Below are positions 25,404-33,062 of a stretch of 35,731 bases of DNA, piece by piece (the stretch's first letter is position 1; each line of letters starts with the position of its first letter). Under the pieces are notes generated by a model, which was not told the origin of the DNA, searched no databases, and was given only the letters and a program-made list of their open reading frames with translations. This DNA comes from Burkholderiales bacterium (GTDB lineage: Bacteria > Pseudomonadota > Gammaproteobacteria > Burkholderiales > Burkholderiaceae_D), in contig JAPLQC010000061.1 in the NCBI GenBank assembly GCA_026399895.1, forward strand, positions 1 to 35,731. The letters run 5' to 3'. The translations under genes were made by a program, and so were the position numbers.

Positions 25404-26689
25404 CTAACTATCCCGAGCCCGTGAGTGGATTGAGTGGCGGGCTTGGTACTGAGTTGAATAGTGGACTGAACGGTGGGTTGAATGGTGGGCTGGATAGTGG
25501 CCTAAGCAGCGGTCTTGAGTTTGTATCGTCCTTTTCGCTCGATAGCCCCACCGCGGTAGATAGTCGCAAACGTATCCTCATGCTGTCGGTATCCGCAGGG
25601 AATGGTCACGTACGCGCCGCCGAAGCCTTGGTCGCGCATGCACGTGCCGACTTCCCTGCCATCTCGGTTCGCCATCAGGATGTGCTTCAGCTGGTACCAA
25701 GCTGGTTCAGCAAGATTTATCGCGATGTGTATATGGCGTTAGCGCATCGACTCCCCGAGGCCTGGGGTTGGCTGTACCGGGCAACGGATGCAGCAGCGCC
25801 GGGAAGTTTGACTGTACGCGCGCGCAAGGCTATACAAACACTGTGTGCATCACGCCTACTTGATGAAATCCGGCGCTACCAACCGGACATGATTATCTGC
25901 ACCCACTTTCTGCCTGCAGAGATTTTGGCGGATGCGCGCTTCAAGCAGCAAGTCACTTGCCCGATCTGGGTACAAGTCACCGACTTCGACCTGCACCCGA
26001 TTTGGGTTCAACCGGGCATCAGTGGCTACTTTGTCGCAAATGACGAACTGGCCTACCGACTGTATGCGCAAGGTGTGCCCAGCTCGCGCGTTGTCGTAAC
26101 GGGTATCCCGTTGATGCCTGGCTTCGCCATGCCGCCCGATCGCAGCTCGGTATCCCGACAACTTGGTTTTGATCCACAAAAAACCACCCTGCTGATGATG
26201 AACGGCGGTGCAGGCGCGGGGCTGCAGCAATCGTTAGTTCAGTCCTTGCTGAAGCAGCATTCGGATTTACAGTTGATCGTGCTGACGGGTCGTAACAACG
26301 CACTGCGCGAATCACTGCAATCAATCGAAGCGCTTTTCCCCACCCGCCTGTGTGCCTTGGGGTTTGTTGATGATGTATATCGGCTAATGGCCTGTGCTGA
26401 TCTGGCGATCACTAAGCCCGGCGGGCTATCGACCTCCGAGTGTCTCGCGATGAGTTTGCCGATGCTGCTGGTGAATCCCATCCCAGGTCAGGAAGAGCGC
26501 AATGCGGCATGGTTGATTCAAGAGGGTGCTGCGCTACGCGCCGATGATCCCGCTACCCTGCAATTTCGTTTGCAGCGATTACTCAACGATCGACACAAGC
26601 TTGAAGCCATGCGCACCCGTGCGCGCACACTCGCCAAGCCATTCGCGGCACGTGAAGTACTACAGCTAGCGCGCACAGTGACTCGGTGA
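25385..26689 (+). CDS. agt: Agt-like diacylglycerol glycosyltransferase (MGDG-synthase/GT28 type)
   Basis: A 434-residue glycosyltransferase with an MGDG-synthase-like N-domain (LMLSVSAGNGHVRAAEALVAHA, then LQLVPSWFSKIYRDVYMALA) and a GT28-type C-domain (MMNGGAGAGLQQSLVQ, TKPGGLSTSECLAMSLP, PIPGQEERNAAW). Enzymes of this kind next to plcP make mono-glycosyl or glucuronosyl diacylglycerol from the diacylglycerol released by PlcP during phosphate starvation. The first ~13 residues are followed by eight Gly/Leu-rich tetrapeptides (residues 14-45) that homologues are not known to me to have. The start overlaps plcP by 19 nt; GAGG lies 7 nt before the ATG. A GTG at 25400 overlapping the plcP stop is an alternative start, but would keep the repeat. 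Sugar donor not determinable. Confidence 0.84.
   Translation: MHAARVTNYPEPVSGLSGGLGTELNSGLNGGLNGGLDSGLSSGLEFVSSFSLDSPTAVDSRKRILMLSVSAGNGHVRAAEALVAHARADFPAISVRHQDVLQLVPSWFSKIYRDVYMALAHRLPEAWGWLYRATDAAAPGSLTVRARKAIQTLCASRLLDEIRRYQPDMIICTHFLPAEILADARFKQQVTCPIWVQVTDFDLHPIWVQPGISGYFVANDELAYRLYAQGVPSSRVVVTGIPLMPGFAMPPDRSSVSRQLGFDPQKTTLLMMNGGAGAGLQQSLVQSLLKQHSDLQLIVLTGRNNALRESLQSIEALFPTRLCALGFVDDVYRLMACADLAITKPGGLSTSECLAMSLPMLLVNPIPGQEERNAAWLIQEGAALRADDPATLQFRLQRLLNDRHKLEAMRTRARTLAKPFAAREVLQLARTVTR
25424..25519 (+). repeat. Tetrapeptide-coding 12-bp repeat in agt
   Basis: Eight imperfect 12-bp units encode SGLS, GGLG, TELN, SGLN, GGLN, GGLD, SGLS and SGLE. Each has the form x-G/E-L-x. The units match at the Gly-Leu codons and keep the reading frame. 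Confidence 0.75.
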
Positions 26690-26691
26690 CG

Positions 26692-27174
26692 ATGGCGAAC
26701 TTCTCGATGGAGAACCTCTTGATTCCGGACTACATGGTCACGCTGGGCTTTGTGGTGTTACTTGGATTTTTTTTCGCAAAGCTCGAGATCGCGATTGAGG
26801 GCGATGCCGGCTGGGCCGCCAATCTTCCAACCTGGCGTATTGAGAAGCATTGGTTACTCGATCTATTCTGGGGTGGTCGCGAGATGACGGGCTACCACGC
26901 CTGGGCGTTTTCACTGATCGCGCTGTTCTTTCACTTCCCACTGATTTTCTCTGGCGAATTTAGCTGGGCTGCAGAGCAACGTGCACTGGCTTCCATCATG
27001 CTGTTCTGGGTCAGTGAGGATTTTCTCTGGTTTGTATTGAACCCGGCATTCGGCTTGCGCCGGTTCGAAAAAACTCACGCCGGCTGGCACCGTAACTGGT
27101 GGATGGGTGCACCGATTGAGTACTGGATTTTTACACCGCTGGGATTGTGGTGGATGTATTCGTCGTACCAATAA
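26692..27174 (+). CDS. Small integral membrane protein coupled to agt
   Basis: I do not recognise the family. The 160-residue product has about four membrane segments (around MVTLGFVVLLGFFFAKL, AWAFSLIALFFHFPLIFS, ASIMLFWVSEDFLWFVL and the C-terminal YWIFTPLGLWWMYSS) and is rich in Trp and His. It has a conserved-looking THAGWHRNWWMGAP before the last segment. It begins at or within 3 nt of the agt stop: GTG at 26686 overlaps the TGA, and the ATG at 26692 follows directly. It is therefore almost certainly translated with plcP and agt and under the same Pho box. A role in moving, binding or further modifying the new glycolipid is a fair guess. Confidence 0.75.
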   Translation: MANFSMENLLIPDYMVTLGFVVLLGFFFAKLEIAIEGDAGWAANLPTWRIEKHWLLDLFWGGREMTGYHAWAFSLIALFFHFPLIFSGEFSWAAEQRALASIMLFWVSEDFLWFVLNPAFGLRRFEKTHAGWHRNWWMGAPIEYWIFTPLGLWWMYSSYQ

Positions 27175-27268
27175 ATGCGCTGTTAGCTAGAGCGAAGCGC
27201 AGGACGACAATTCACCGCACAGCCGGTAAAAGATAAAACGCGCGGAATATTACTCGCCTAGGGATTAA

Positions 27269-27291
27269 GAAACTCTTCAATCGCTGAAGAA
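27269..27291 (-). terminator. Weak hairpin at the end of sixA
   Basis: On the minus strand TCTTCA and TGAAGA pair around the loop GCGAT, followed by a T-rich GTTTCTTAAT. The stem includes the sixA stop codon. It is short, so termination is uncertain. Confidence 0.35.
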
Positions 27292-27735
27292 TTCTGGTGC
27301 CAATACCGCTTTTAAATAAATCGCATTGCCTTCATCGCGATCGCGTTGCGCGATCCACCAGGCATTGGACTTCTTGATCGTCCAGTCTTGCTCAACACCG
27401 GTCAAGACTAAAGACGCGACGCGACCGAGCCAAGGTTGATGCCCAACCACTAGCACTTGGCCGCGCGCATCCGGCCAGCCGGCCGCGTGCAATACTTCGT
27501 AGGCCGTAGCATCTGGGCCGATTTCAGAAACGATCTTGTACTTACGGCCCAGCGCCTCGACGGTTTGCAGCGTGCGCGCAGTGGGGCTGCTCAGTATTTT
27601 GCAGCCAGCGGGCAGTACCCTATCCAACCATGCACCCATACGCTGCGCCTGCTTGCGACCTTGGGCGGTGAGTTCGCGCGTGTGGTCAGGACTACCGTCT
27701 TCCGCTTGCGCATGACGCCAGAGAATCAGATCCAT
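27277..27735 (-). CDS. sixA: SixA-type phosphohistidine phosphatase
   Basis: A 152-residue histidine-phosphatase-superfamily protein of the small SixA type. The catalytic His is in LILWRHAQAEDG; SSPTARTLQTVEAL and VVGHQPWLGRVASLVL carry the second Arg and His of the pocket. SixA of E. coli dephosphorylates phosphohistidine carrier domains. Here it directly follows ppk1: the ppk1 stop and the sixA ATG overlap as TGATG, so they are translated together. A GTG one codon earlier is an alternative start. The pairing with ppk suggests a link to phosphate or polyphosphate signalling, which is inference. Confidence 0.88.
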   Translation of the reverse strand: MDLILWRHAQAEDGSPDHTRELTAQGRKQAQRMGAWLDRVLPAGCKILSSPTARTLQTVEALGRKYKIVSEIGPDATAYEVLHAAGWPDARGQVLVVGHQPWLGRVASLVLTGVEQDWTIKKSNAWWIAQRDRDEGNAIYLKAVLAPEFFSD

Positions 27736-29828
27736 CACCCCCCCAGTGTCTCCATAAGATGATCTTGGGCACTAAATAGCGGCTGTCGGGCGCTTGGTTT
27801 ACGGCGATGGTAATGGCCATCAGCGTCAAGCTCCCAGGCTTTATGGTTATCTTTCAGATAGGGTTTTAAACCCTCGTCGATTACGCGCTGCTTTAGCTCG
27901 GGATCAAGCACTGGGAAGGCCACCTCAACCCGTCGAAACAGATTACGGTTCATCCAGTCAGCGCTCGCGAGATAGACATCCGCTTTACCACCGTTGTGGA
28001 AGTAAAAAATGCGACTATGCTCGAGGAAACGACCAACGATGGAGCGGACTCGAATGTTTTCCGATAGCCCCGGAACACCGGGTCGCAATACGCACGCACC
28101 GCGAACGATTAAATCAATTTTCACACCGGCCTGCGAGGCTTCGTATAACGCCATGATGATTGATTCATCTTGTAGCGCATTCATCTTGGCAATGATACGG
28201 CCGTCACCGCCCTCGGCTGCAATCTGTGCCTCATGATGGATCGCCTTGAGCAACTCCTTGCTCAACTCGAAAGGGGCGACCCATAAATGACCCAGTTTTC
28301 TGGGCCGTGTCAGGCTGGTTAGGTTGATAAAGACCTCATTCACCTCTCGGGCCAACGACTGATTCGCCGTCAATAAACCAAAGTCCGTATAAAACTTGGT
28401 GGTCGTGGGGTGATAATTTCCCGTACCAAGGTGGGCGTACATTTTCAACTTACCGGATTCGCGGCGAATCACCAGCGCCATTTTGGCGTGCGTCTTCATA
28501 CCCACCACACCGTAGACCACTTGGGCACCAACTCGCTCCAGCTTGTCGGCCCAGTTAATGTTGGCCTCTTCATCAAAGCGCGCCATCAGTTCCACCACTA
28601 CGGTCACTTCCTTACCGTTTTGAGCAGCGGCGATCAGCGACTCCATTAGCTCGGAGTTCATCCCGGTTCGGTAAATTGTCTGCTTGATCGCGACTACCGA
28701 GGGATCGACTGCAGCCGCGCGCAGAAACTCGATGACAGGTTCGAATGATTGATAAGGATGATGCAATAACCAGTCTCGCTGGCTAATGAGTGCAAAGATA
28801 TCCTCATGTGCCAACGGCATCGACAGATCTGCTGCAAAGGGCTTGAAACGAAATTCCGGCTCAGATGCGTAATCAATCAGCTCATTCAGCCTCACCATAT
28901 TCACCGGGCCGTCGACTGGATATAAAAACTCCGGCGAAATATCGAATTGCTCGAGAAGAAAATTGGACAGATTTTCCGGGCAATTCTGAGCGACCTCGAG
29001 ACGCACTGCAAATCCGAATTGGCGCGTTTGTAATTCGCCTTTCAACGCTTGGCGTAGGTTTTTTACCTCTACCTCATCGACCCATAGATCGCTGTCTCGG
29101 GTGACGCGAAACTGTGAATACCCAAGAACTTGGCGACCCGGGAAAAGATCAGCGATATGGGCATGGATTACTGACGACAACAAGCAGTAGGCAACCCCAT
29201 TACCATTTAAACCATCAGGCAAGCGAATAATCCTCGGCAATACCCGAGGTGCCTTCATGACCGCGATCGAGGTACCTTTACCGAATGCATCCTTACCTGC
29301 CAGCTCGACGATAAAGTTCAGACTCTTATTAACGACTTGTGGAAACGGATGCGCGGGGTCGAGCACAATCGGCGTCAGTAAGGGGCGCACCTCACGCTCG
29401 AAATAGTCTTTTACCCACAGGCGCTGCGCATCGTTGCGGTCCAGATGTCGAAGCAAATGAATACCCTGTCCGGCGAGTGCCGGAAGTATGTGGTCGTTAA
29501 GTGCTTGGTACTGCTCTTCCACCAGCGCATGGGCAGCCACACTGACTTGGTCAAAGCCGCGCATCCACATGCCCTTCCCGGCAGCACCCTCTTCTCGGTC
29601 ACGCGCCAGCAAACTGGCCACGCGCACTTCAAAAAATTCATCTAGGTTGCTGCTGACGATGCAAAGAAACTTAAGCCGCTCCAGCAACGGTATGTCAGCA
29701 TCCTGAGCCTGCGCCAGTACGCGGCGGTTGAACGCAAGCATCGATAGCTCCCGGTTGAGGAAGCTGGCAGGCGGCGACACATTCGCAGGGGATTTTGTGC
29801 TCACAGGGGCTTTGGCAGTGATTTTCAT
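27735..29828 (-). CDS. ppk: Polyphosphate kinase 1
   Basis: PPK1 polymerises the gamma-phosphate of ATP into inorganic polyphosphate at the inner face of the membrane. The 697-residue length is normal. The N-domain has LNRELSMLAFNRRVL and IVSSNLDEFFEVR; the head domain follows. The catalytic core shows VAIKQTIYRTG, GMKTHAKMALVIRRE and the phosphorylated His region YAHLGTGNYHPTTTKFYTD. The C-terminal phospholipase-D-like part has FYFHNGGKADVYLASADWMNRNL. A Pho box lies 21 bp upstream, so close that the mRNA leader may be only a few bases. There is no convincing ribosome site before the ATG. Confidence 0.95.
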   Translation of the reverse strand: MKITAKAPVSTKSPANVSPPASFLNRELSMLAFNRRVLAQAQDADIPLLERLKFLCIVSSNLDEFFEVRVASLLARDREEGAAGKGMWMRGFDQVSVAAHALVEEQYQALNDHILPALAGQGIHLLRHLDRNDAQRLWVKDYFEREVRPLLTPIVLDPAHPFPQVVNKSLNFIVELAGKDAFGKGTSIAVMKAPRVLPRIIRLPDGLNGNGVAYCLLSSVIHAHIADLFPGRQVLGYSQFRVTRDSDLWVDEVEVKNLRQALKGELQTRQFGFAVRLEVAQNCPENLSNFLLEQFDISPEFLYPVDGPVNMVRLNELIDYASEPEFRFKPFAADLSMPLAHEDIFALISQRDWLLHHPYQSFEPVIEFLRAAAVDPSVVAIKQTIYRTGMNSELMESLIAAAQNGKEVTVVVELMARFDEEANINWADKLERVGAQVVYGVVGMKTHAKMALVIRRESGKLKMYAHLGTGNYHPTTTKFYTDFGLLTANQSLAREVNEVFINLTSLTRPRKLGHLWVAPFELSKELLKAIHHEAQIAAEGGDGRIIAKMNALQDESIIMALYEASQAGVKIDLIVRGACVLRPGVPGLSENIRVRSIVGRFLEHSRIFYFHNGGKADVYLASADWMNRNLFRRVEVAFPVLDPELKQRVIDEGLKPYLKDNHKAWELDADGHYHRRKPSARQPLFSAQDHLMETLGG

Positions 29829-29849
29829 GACTGAGCCTAATGTAGCTTC

Positions 29850-29867
29850 ATGACAAACCCGTGACAG
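29850..29867 (-). promoter_or_regulatory. Pho box upstream of ppk
   Basis: On the minus strand CTGTCACGGGTTTGTCAT shows two 7-bp repeats, CTGTCAC and TTGTCAT, 11 bp apart. TACATT at 29839-29844 on the same strand may be the -10. The box points to ppk. Confidence 0.75.
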
Positions 29868-29898
29868 CGTTATAAAGGAAGTAATTATTCGCTTGAAG

Positions 29899-29914
29899 CT
29901 GTCATAAGTGTCAT
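29899..29914 (+). promoter_or_regulatory. Non-canonical Pho-box-like pair upstream of pstS
   Basis: CTGTCAT (29899-29905) and GTGTCAT (29908-29914) are both good half sites, but their starts are 9 bp apart instead of 11. They lie 75 bp before pstS. Confidence 0.45.
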
Positions 29915-29988
29915 ATGGATGAAATATTCATTCCGTAAAGTTCGGCCAGTCTTTTGTTGACTGTCTAACAATCCCCCAAGGAGTATCC

Positions 29989-31035
29989 ATGCGAACCAAG
30001 CAATTGATCAAAGGCGTCGCCGTAGCTGCAGTAGGCGCTTTAATGACCCTCTCAGTCCAGGCAGCTGAATTTACCGGCGCTGGCGCGACCTTCCCTTTCC
30101 CAATTTACTCGAAGTGGGCCGAGGCCTACAAGGCATCTACCGGCATCGGCTTGAACTATCAGTCGATCGGTTCGGGTGGTGGCATGCGCCAGATCAAGGC
30201 CAAGACCGTTGACTTCGGTGCTTCCGACCAGCCAATGAAACTGGAAGAGCTTGAAAAAGAAGGCATCGTGCAATTTCCGGCCATTATCGGTGGCGTGGTG
30301 CCAGTGTTTAACCTGGATGGCATTCAGGCAGGCCAGTTGAAGTTCACGCCTGAACTCATCGCAGGTATCCACCTTGGCAAAATCAGCAAGTGGAACGACA
30401 AGGCCATCGCTGCAGTCAACCCAGATGTGAAACTGCCAGATGTAGCTATCACCGTGGTCCACCGCGCTGACGGCTCGGGCACAACCTTCCTCTGGACCGA
30501 CTACCTGTCCAAGGCTAACGCCGAGTTCAAAGATAAAGTCGGTACCGGCAATGCGGTCAAGTGGCCAACCGGTGTGGGTGGCAAGGGCAATGAAGGCGTA
30601 GCTGCGAACGTACAGCGCGTCAAAGGTGCTTTCGGCTACGTTGAGTACGCCTACGCAAAGCGTAACAAAATCCCTTACGGCCAGATGAAGAACCGCGATG
30701 GTGAATTCGTTATGCCCGACGATGAGTCGTTCAAAGCTGCAGCTGCCAACGCTGACTGGGCGAACACCCCCGGCATGGGCGTTCTGTTGACTAACCAGCC
30801 TGGCAAGCAGAGCTGGCCAGCAACTGGTGCCTCGTTCATCCTGATGCACAAGGCACAGGCTGATGCATTGACTGGTCGTGCCGTGTTGAAGTTTTTCGAC
30901 TGGGCTTACAAGAACGGTGGCCAAATGGCGACCGAGCTTGAGTACGTGCCTATCCCTGCGCCTGTCGTGAAGCAAATCCAAGATATTTGGAAAACGTCGT
31001 TCAAGGATAGCGCCGGCGCGCCGATCTGGAAGTAA
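29989..31035 (+). CDS. pstS: Phosphate ABC transporter substrate-binding protein
   Basis: PstS captures inorganic phosphate in the periplasm for the PstCAB importer. The 348-residue precursor has a signal peptide (KGVAVAAVGALMTLSVQA, cleavage before AEFTGAG). Binding-site segments are visible: GAGATFPFPIYSKW at the mature start, YQSIGSGGGMRQIKAKTVDFGASDQPM, and VHRADGSGTTFLWTDYL. AAGGAG precedes the ATG. The gene stands alone: pstC, pstA, pstB and phoU do not follow, and a strong terminator comes directly after. It is divergent from ppk, and the shared gap carries Pho-box elements for both. Confidence 0.96.
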   Translation: MRTKQLIKGVAVAAVGALMTLSVQAAEFTGAGATFPFPIYSKWAEAYKASTGIGLNYQSIGSGGGMRQIKAKTVDFGASDQPMKLEELEKEGIVQFPAIIGGVVPVFNLDGIQAGQLKFTPELIAGIHLGKISKWNDKAIAAVNPDVKLPDVAITVVHRADGSGTTFLWTDYLSKANAEFKDKVGTGNAVKWPTGVGGKGNEGVAANVQRVKGAFGYVEYAYAKRNKIPYGQMKNRDGEFVMPDDESFKAAAANADWANTPGMGVLLTNQPGKQSWPATGASFILMHKAQADALTGRAVLKFFDWAYKNGGQMATELEYVPIPAPVVKQIQDIWKTSFKDSAGAPIWK

Positions 31036-31057
31036 GCAGTAATCTCCGAGATGTTTT

Positions 31058-31085
31058 ATAGCCCGCCTCGGCGGGCTATTTTTTT
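31058..31085 (+). terminator. Rho-independent terminator of pstS
   Basis: ATAGCCCGC, loop CTCG and GCGGGCTAT (31058-31079) form a perfect 9-bp stem, followed by a run of T to 31085. It begins 22 bp after the pstS stop. Confidence 0.92.
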
Positions 31086-31109
31086 GCGCCTGTATAGAAT
31101 CGCAAGCTT

Positions 31110-31808
31110 ATGTGGAAATCGATCCTTCCCCTTTTGCTTTGCTTGGCTGCCAATGGCGCATGGGCTGCGCGCCCATTCGTCACCGATGACGCCAGACTAA
31201 CGACCCCAGGCAGCTGCCAGCTGGAGAGCTGGGTTCGGTCCTACCGCAGCAGCCAAGAGATCTGGGCGCTACCTGCATGCAACCTGACCGGCAACCTGGA
31301 GTTGACGGTCGGTGCCGGCGCCGCAAAATTCGATAATGCCGCGGGCTGGACCGGTGATTATGTGTTTCAGGCCAAGACGCTCTTCAAAACGCTGGAGCCG
31401 AATGGTTGGGGCATTGGCGCGGCGATCGGTACGGTGCAACACCCCGAAGTGAACCCCGGCCCGAACCTGCTTGGCAATCGCTATGCGTATATTCCACTGT
31501 CACTCTCATTCGCCGACGACTTACTGGTGGTGCATGTCAATACGGGCTGGTTACGCGACAAGGCAACCAGCAAAGATTTAATGACCTGGGGTGTGGGTAC
31601 CGAGCTGAATCTCGACAAGCACTGGACACTGATCGCCGAGAGTTTTGGTAACAGTGCTGACTCTACCTACTGGCAAGCGGGAACGCGCTACAGCCTGATC
31701 CCGGGTTTACTGCAGTTCGACGCGACCGCTGGCCAGCAAGCTGGCGGCACCATGAATCAGCGATGGCTATCCTTCGGCGTGCGTTATACGCCGGCAAAGA
31801 TGTTTTGA
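31110..31808 (+). CDS. Predicted outer-membrane beta-barrel protein, unknown function
   Basis: A 232-residue protein with a clear signal peptide (ILPLLLCLAANGAWA, cleavage before ARPFVTDDA). The mature part is rich in alternating hydrophobic strands with Trp/Tyr at strand ends (LELTVGAGAAKFDN, GWGIGAAIGTV, YAYIPLSLSFADDLLVVHVNTGWL, TYWQAGTRYSLIP) and ends in an aromatic residue, as many outer-membrane barrels do. Two Cys near residues 37 and 57 might form a disulfide. The RPFVTDDAR...CQLESW opening is a pattern I associate with conserved unknown outer-membrane proteins. It follows the pstS terminator, and its stop is 1 bp from the end of the convergent arsJ. Confidence 0.65.
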   Translation: MWKSILPLLLCLAANGAWAARPFVTDDARLTTPGSCQLESWVRSYRSSQEIWALPACNLTGNLELTVGAGAAKFDNAAGWTGDYVFQAKTLFKTLEPNGWGIGAAIGTVQHPEVNPGPNLLGNRYAYIPLSLSFADDLLVVHVNTGWLRDKATSKDLMTWGVGTELNLDKHWTLIAESFGNSADSTYWQAGTRYSLIPGLLQFDATAGQQAGGTMNQRWLSFGVRYTPAKMF

Positions 31809-31809
31809 T

Positions 31810-33059
31810 TCAATTCGCTGGCGTATCGGATCCCGCATTCGGCATCGGTAATGCATGCGTCATCGGTAGCGCGGTCGTAATTATCCAGCACGCCAGCAAC
31901 ATCGCGGCAGACCCATACAGCGCATAAGACACGCCACCCCACTGATACAGTAGACCTGAAAGCAAGGTTCCGAGAAAGCGACCGGTTGCATTGGCCGCAT
32001 AGTAGAACCCAACATCCTCTGCTGCCTTTTCAGAGCCTGCATAAGCCAGAATGAGATAAGAGTGAACTGACGAGTTCACCGCAAAGGCGAAACCGAATAA
32101 GGTAAGCCCGCCAACGACAATCCATTCAATGGGCTCTTGGCCAGAAACCACCGCGCCTGCTAATACTAGGGGCACGAACGCCAGTAACAATGACCAATGG
32201 CGTGCGGCAGGTACCTCATTCGATAAGCCATCCGTGCTACGTCTGATCACTTTTGGTGCTAAGGCCTGTACGACACCATAGCCGATAGTCCAGAACGCCA
32301 TGAACGTGCCTACCATCGTGAAATTCCAACCTTGGCTATACAAGAAGACAGGCACACCCACCACAAACCAGACATCGCGCGCACCGAATAAAAAGATTCG
32401 GGCGGCGGCCAATAAGTTGATCGCTCTTTGCTTACCGAATAATTCGCGGATACTGGCAGACGCTTTTGACTTGCCCATCATGGGAGGCAAGCTGAAAAAA
32501 ACCAAGATCAATACGATGCTCAACAGGCCCGCCATCAACCAAAGGGCATGTGAGAAACCGAAACTGTCGAGTAGTAATCCACCGGCAAAGAAGCCAATAC
32601 CTTTCATCGCATTCTTGCTACCGGTGAACCATGCCACCCAGCGGAATAACTGTCCGGATGCCTCGCCGGCCGTTAAGCTGACTTCGAAGCGGTTTTTGTC
32701 AGGTCCTTGGCGACACCACAAACTCCCTGAGCTGCGACGACCCACGCCACGGAGAGTGCGGCACTCCATTCTGGAGAGAGCGCGGCTAGTAATAAAAATC
32801 CCGCAATTTGGGTGCTTAATCCCACCATCAACATGCGCGCAATGCCGAATCGCGTTGCTAGCCAGCCACCGATCAAATTTGCGACTATCCCGGCCGCTTC
32901 GTACAGCAGAAAAAGAAAAGCCAGCGTAAATGGTGAATACCCTAGGCGGAAAAAGTGCATCAGCACCAACATCCGCAAAGCACCATCGGTGAGTGTGAAA
33001 CTCCAGTAGGCTGAAGTAACAATCAGGTATTGGCGCAAACCAGCGCTCGGCGCACCCAT
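31810..33059 (-). pseudogene. arsJ: ArsJ-type organoarsenical efflux MFS transporter, frameshifted
   Basis: ArsJ exports 1-arseno-3-phosphoglycerate made by the neighbouring GAPDH. The first frame (33059 down to 32673) reads a normal start, GLRQYLIVTSAYWSFTLTDG, and then ends at TKTASKSA with a TAA. The rest, from LTAGEASGQLFRWVAWFTGSKN through FLFGARDVWFVVGVPVFLYS to the C-terminus, continues in another frame to 31810. Both halves are well conserved in pattern, with the expected twelve or so membrane segments together. Adding one T in the minus-strand CAGCTTAA near 32673-32677 restores an open frame; homologues may have a few more residues here, so a 1- or 7-base loss both fit. Either a recent mutation or a sequence error. 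It follows gapdh by 3 nt. Confidence 0.82.
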
Positions 33060-33062
33060 CGA

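Noticed and set aside
30052..30981. 309-codon frame antisense to pstS
   Set aside because: Long only because of the codon pattern of pstS on the other strand; the product is low in recognisable motifs and has no context.
32673..32700. Programmed -1 frameshift in arsJ
   Set aside because: No X-XXY-YYZ slippery heptamer or following pseudoknot-like structure is visible at the break; a mutation or a sequence error is simpler.
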